DNA from: an uncultured Oscillospiraceae bacterium
GTDB lineage: Bacteria > Bacillota > Clostridia > Oscillospirales > Ruminococcaceae
Length of the DNA stretch: 8,175 bases
Direction: 5' to 3'
Assembly (NCBI GenBank): GCA_950097605.1
Contig: CATNEU010000054.1
Coordinates: 1-8,175, forward strand
A program made the translations under genes and the position numbers. Below the pieces are notes generated by a model. That model was not told where the DNA came from and searched no databases. It saw only the letters and a list, made by a program, of their open reading frames with translations. Of the stretch, positions 6,988 to 8,175 are shown piece after piece. Numbering within the stretch: the first letter of the stretch is position 1; each line of letters begins with the position of its first letter.

Positions 6988-6994
6988 ACCTCCT
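6988..6994 (-). promoter_or_regulatory. Ribosome binding site of hom
   Basis: AGGAGGT on the minus strand, 10 bases before ATG 6977. It excludes the ten-residue longer reading that would begin upstream at 7007. Confidence 0.85.
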
Positions 6995-7040
6995 GCCCTG
7001 TAATCAAAGCGGGGGCTGGTTCCGCTTGGGAACGCCCGCC

Positions 7041-7068
7041 GCCGGTGTATACTGTATTGCAAACCGGC
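7041..7068. repeat. Inverted repeat in the gap before hom
   Basis: GCCGGT (7041-7046) and ACCGGC (7063-7068) form a 6-bp inverted repeat around a 16-base AT-richer centre. On the minus strand the repeat encloses or borders TATACA (7046-7051), which could be a -10 box, though no -35 is seen. It may be an operator, an RNA hairpin in the leader of hom, or chance. Confidence 0.35.
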
Positions 7069-7131
7069 CTTCGCCTTATCCGAAAGCCGCATTGGTAAAA
7101 CGCCCTATCCGCTGTGGAAGCCGGCGGCCCG

Positions 7132-7572
7132 CTACTGCCCTGAAACGCGCTTTACGTCCACCACGCCGTCGAGCAGGGACACCAGCTCCAGCAATTGCTC
7201 GATGTCCAGCCGGAGCGCGTCGGTCCGCACCGAAATCGACACGGGCGCAACCCCGTCGATCGGAATGTTCTGGTTGACCGTGAGAATGTTGGCGCCGGCT
7301 CTGTAGAGCTCGGTGATCAGATTGGAAAGGGCGCCCGCCTCGTCGCTGAGGGTGATCGAGAGTGTGACGATGCTACCGGCTACCTGATTGTCATAGGGAA
7401 AAACGGACTCCTTGTATTTATAAAAAGCGCTCCTCGAGATGCCGACCTGTTTCGCGGCCTCGGACGCGCTCTTTGCCTTGCCCTGTGCAAGCAACGCCTT
7501 TGCCTGCACAACCTTTGCAAATATTTCGGGAAGAACCTTCCGGTCCACCAGCAGAAATTTCATGTGCGGCAT
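7132..7572 (-). CDS. ACT-domain protein, UPF0735/PheB family, putative amino-acid-responsive regulator
   Basis: A 146-residue protein closely resembling B. subtilis PheB (147 residues) throughout. An N-terminal helical region carries SASEAAKQVGISRSAFYKYKE-like sequence (about 36-56), which reads as a helix-turn-helix and is the most conserved block of the family. A C-terminal ACT domain follows (about 67-144: ITLSDEAGALSNLITEL, then ANILTVNQNIPIDGVAPVSISV). The family's biochemical function is not established; DNA binding controlled by an amino acid is a reasonable inference. The start is taken as ATG 7572, with GGAGG at 7586-7590; the 13-base spacing is long, and ATG 7563 would be even further. 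The longer frame upstream begins at TTG 7653 and lacks family similarity. As first gene of the hom-thrB-lysC cluster it probably senses threonine or a related amino acid. Confidence 0.88.
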   Translation of the reverse strand: MPHMKFLLVDRKVLPEIFAKVVQAKALLAQGKAKSASEAAKQVGISRSAFYKYKESVFPYDNQVAGSIVTLSITLSDEAGALSNLITELYRAGANILTVNQNIPIDGVAPVSISVRTDALRLDIEQLLELVSLLDGVVDVKRVSGQ

Positions 7573-7585
7573 CGCTCTCAGTCCA

Positions 7586-7590
7586 CCTCC
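7586..7590 (-). promoter_or_regulatory. Ribosome binding site of the ACT-domain gene, unusually distant
   Basis: GGAGG (within GGGAGGTGG on the minus strand) is 13 bases before ATG 7572, longer than the 5-10 bases of the other genes here. It still favours ATG 7572 over ATG 7563, which would be 22 bases away. Confidence 0.6.
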
Positions 7591-7618
7591 CAAATACGTT
7601 TGTATTGCTGTAATAAAC

Positions 7619-7647
7619 AGTTTACCATTCGCTCGGGGATAACACAA
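7619..7647 (-). promoter_or_regulatory. Probable promoter of the ACT gene-hom-thrB-lysC cluster
   Basis: On the minus strand TTGTGT (7642-7647), a 17-base spacer and TAAACT (7619-7624), preceded by TG one base upstream, form an extended -10 promoter. The predicted start near 7612 leaves a leader of about 40 bases, too short for a T-box or riboswitch. The palindrome TAAAC-A-GTTTA overlaps the -10 and could be an operator. Confidence 0.5.
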
Positions 7648-7842
7648 TGCCAAATTCCACGGATTCTACCGTTTGGCGGCTATATAAACCTGTTTTTTGC
7701 AGATGGCATGCGTCTTGCTTTGTTTTACACAGGATATCGCAAGCTCTCACTGAAAAATATAAAAATTCGTATTTTTTGCCGATTCATTTGCATCTCCGTG
7801 AATGTTTTTCTCCGGCGGCGCATGATAATTTCAGAATTTTGC

Positions 7843-7854
7843 GAATACTATACT
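7843..7854 (+). promoter_or_regulatory. Candidate -10 region for the YtvI-like gene
   Basis: TATACT (7849-7854) is a 5/6 match to a sigma-A -10, but its -35 position is poor. The overlapping GAATACTAT, with ATA about 15 bases upstream (7825-7827), loosely resembles a sporulation sigma-E promoter. The call is tentative in either reading. Confidence 0.3.
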
Positions 7855-7941
7855 ATTGCATACCCTGTATGGAGCGGCGTGCGCCGTCCATCCGTTCAGG
7901 GGTCCCGAATGAAAACGTGCAAAAGGAAGTGCAGCGGCGAT

Positions 7942-8175
7942 ATGACAACCGATAAAAAGAAAGCCTTTATCATCAACGTGTTCTACATGGCGCTGGTCAC
8001 AGCGCTTTGCTTTCTCGCCGTGAAATATCTGGCGGTGTGGATCATGCCGTTTTTGCTGGGATTTGCCATTGCCTTCCTGCTCAAACCCGTGGTGCGCGTG
8101 CTGCAAAAGGCCACCCACGCCAAGCGCAGCTACTGCGCGGTGTTCGCCGTACTGCTGGCCTATGCGCTGCTTGGG
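7942..8175 (+). CDS. ytvI: AI-2E-family / sporulation membrane protein YtvI-like, 5' portion; cut by window end
   Basis: The first 78 residues of a polytopic membrane protein. A short Lys-rich cytoplasmic start (MTTDKKKAF) leads into a hydrophobic segment at about 9-29. Then comes YLAVWIMPFLLGFAIAFLLK (29-48), the characteristic N-terminal block of the AI-2E transporter family and, in Firmicutes, of the sporulation protein YtvI. A basic stretch (HAKR, 59-62) precedes a third hydrophobic segment that runs off the window. The full family length is about 340-380. An in-frame ATG at 7909 would add 11 residues (MKTCKRKCSGD), with AGGGG 6 bases before it; ATG 7942 has AGGAAG 12 bases upstream. I prefer 7942 for its family-like N-terminus, with moderate certainty. 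It is transcribed away from the threonine cluster. The YtvI assignment rather than another AI-2E paralogue is an inference. Confidence 0.75.
   Translation, partial: MTTDKKKAFIINVFYMALVTALCFLAVKYLAVWIMPFLLGFAIAFLLKPVVRVLQKATHAKRSYCAVFAVLLAYALLG

Larger units (their letters stand above)
7573..7941. other. Divergent AT-rich intergenic region
   Basis: 369 bases between the start of the ACT-domain gene (-) and the start of the YtvI-like gene (+), clearly richer in A and T than the flanking genes. It holds promoter candidates for both directions. It also has an AT-rich inverted repeat (AAAAATA at 7753-7759 with TATTTTT at 7770-7776), a short palindrome TAAAC-A-GTTTA at 7614-7624, and a small stem ATTTG-like repeat at 7593-7606 just before the ACT-gene ribosome site. 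The open frame crossing its right side has no recognisable protein features. I see no RNA gene. Confidence 0.7.

Noticed and set aside
7753..7776. AT-rich inverted repeat AAAAATA/TATTTTT as a terminator or operator
   Set aside because: Stem is all A/T and unstable, no gene ends nearby, and such repeats are expected by chance in AT-rich spacers.
7647..7955. 102-residue plus-strand frame in the divergent intergenic region
   Set aside because: AT-rich, no ribosome site, overlaps the YtvI-like start in another frame, and the product has no recognisable features.

Overview
The window looks like a chromosomal segment from a GC-rich, endospore-forming member of the Clostridia (Oscillospiraceae-like; my inference). 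The grounds are strong AGGAGG-type ribosome binding sites, A-tract/stem/T-tract terminators, a UPF0735/PheB-type ACT protein, an aspartokinase with the alpha/beta in-frame internal start known from Gram-positives, and the beginning of a YtvI-like sporulation membrane protein. No mobile element, CRISPR array, rRNA or tRNA was seen.

Layout. 2-1099 (+) is the 3' part of a flotillin gene, closed by a terminator at 1135-1176. 1243-1818 (+) is a maltose/galactoside-type O-acetyltransferase. It converges on a membrane M50-like metallopeptidase (2017-3192, -), with a long perfect-stem bidirectional terminator between them (1938-1981). From 7572 down to 3459 on the minus strand lies an amino-acid biosynthesis cluster: ACT-domain putative regulator (UPF0735/PheB family), homoserine dehydrogenase (hom), homoserine kinase (thrB) and aspartokinase (lysC), ended by a terminator at 3404-3439. 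A 369-base divergent AT-rich region (7573-7941) separates it from the 5' part of an AI-2E/YtvI-family membrane protein (7942 onward, +), which runs off the window.

How the genes work together. LysC makes aspartyl phosphate, the entry step for lysine, threonine and methionine. Hom reduces aspartate semialdehyde to homoserine, and ThrB phosphorylates homoserine towards threonine. Aspartate-semialdehyde dehydrogenase and threonine synthase are not in the window. The leading ACT protein is probably an amino-acid-responsive regulator of this branch (inference). Three of the four proteins have C-terminal ACT or ACT-like regions; ThrB is the exception.

Most notable points: a near-perfect Shine-Dalgarno plus in-frame GTG inside lysC that predicts a separately made regulatory beta subunit; a 12-base sequence shared by two putative extended -10 promoters; a structured thrB-lysC spacer without a recognisable lysine riboswitch; an inverted repeat in the pheB-like/hom gap; and an M50-like protease with an atypical second metal-ligand motif and a helical C-terminal half. 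I did not find a clearly new multi-gene system; most of the window is ordinary core-type genes.
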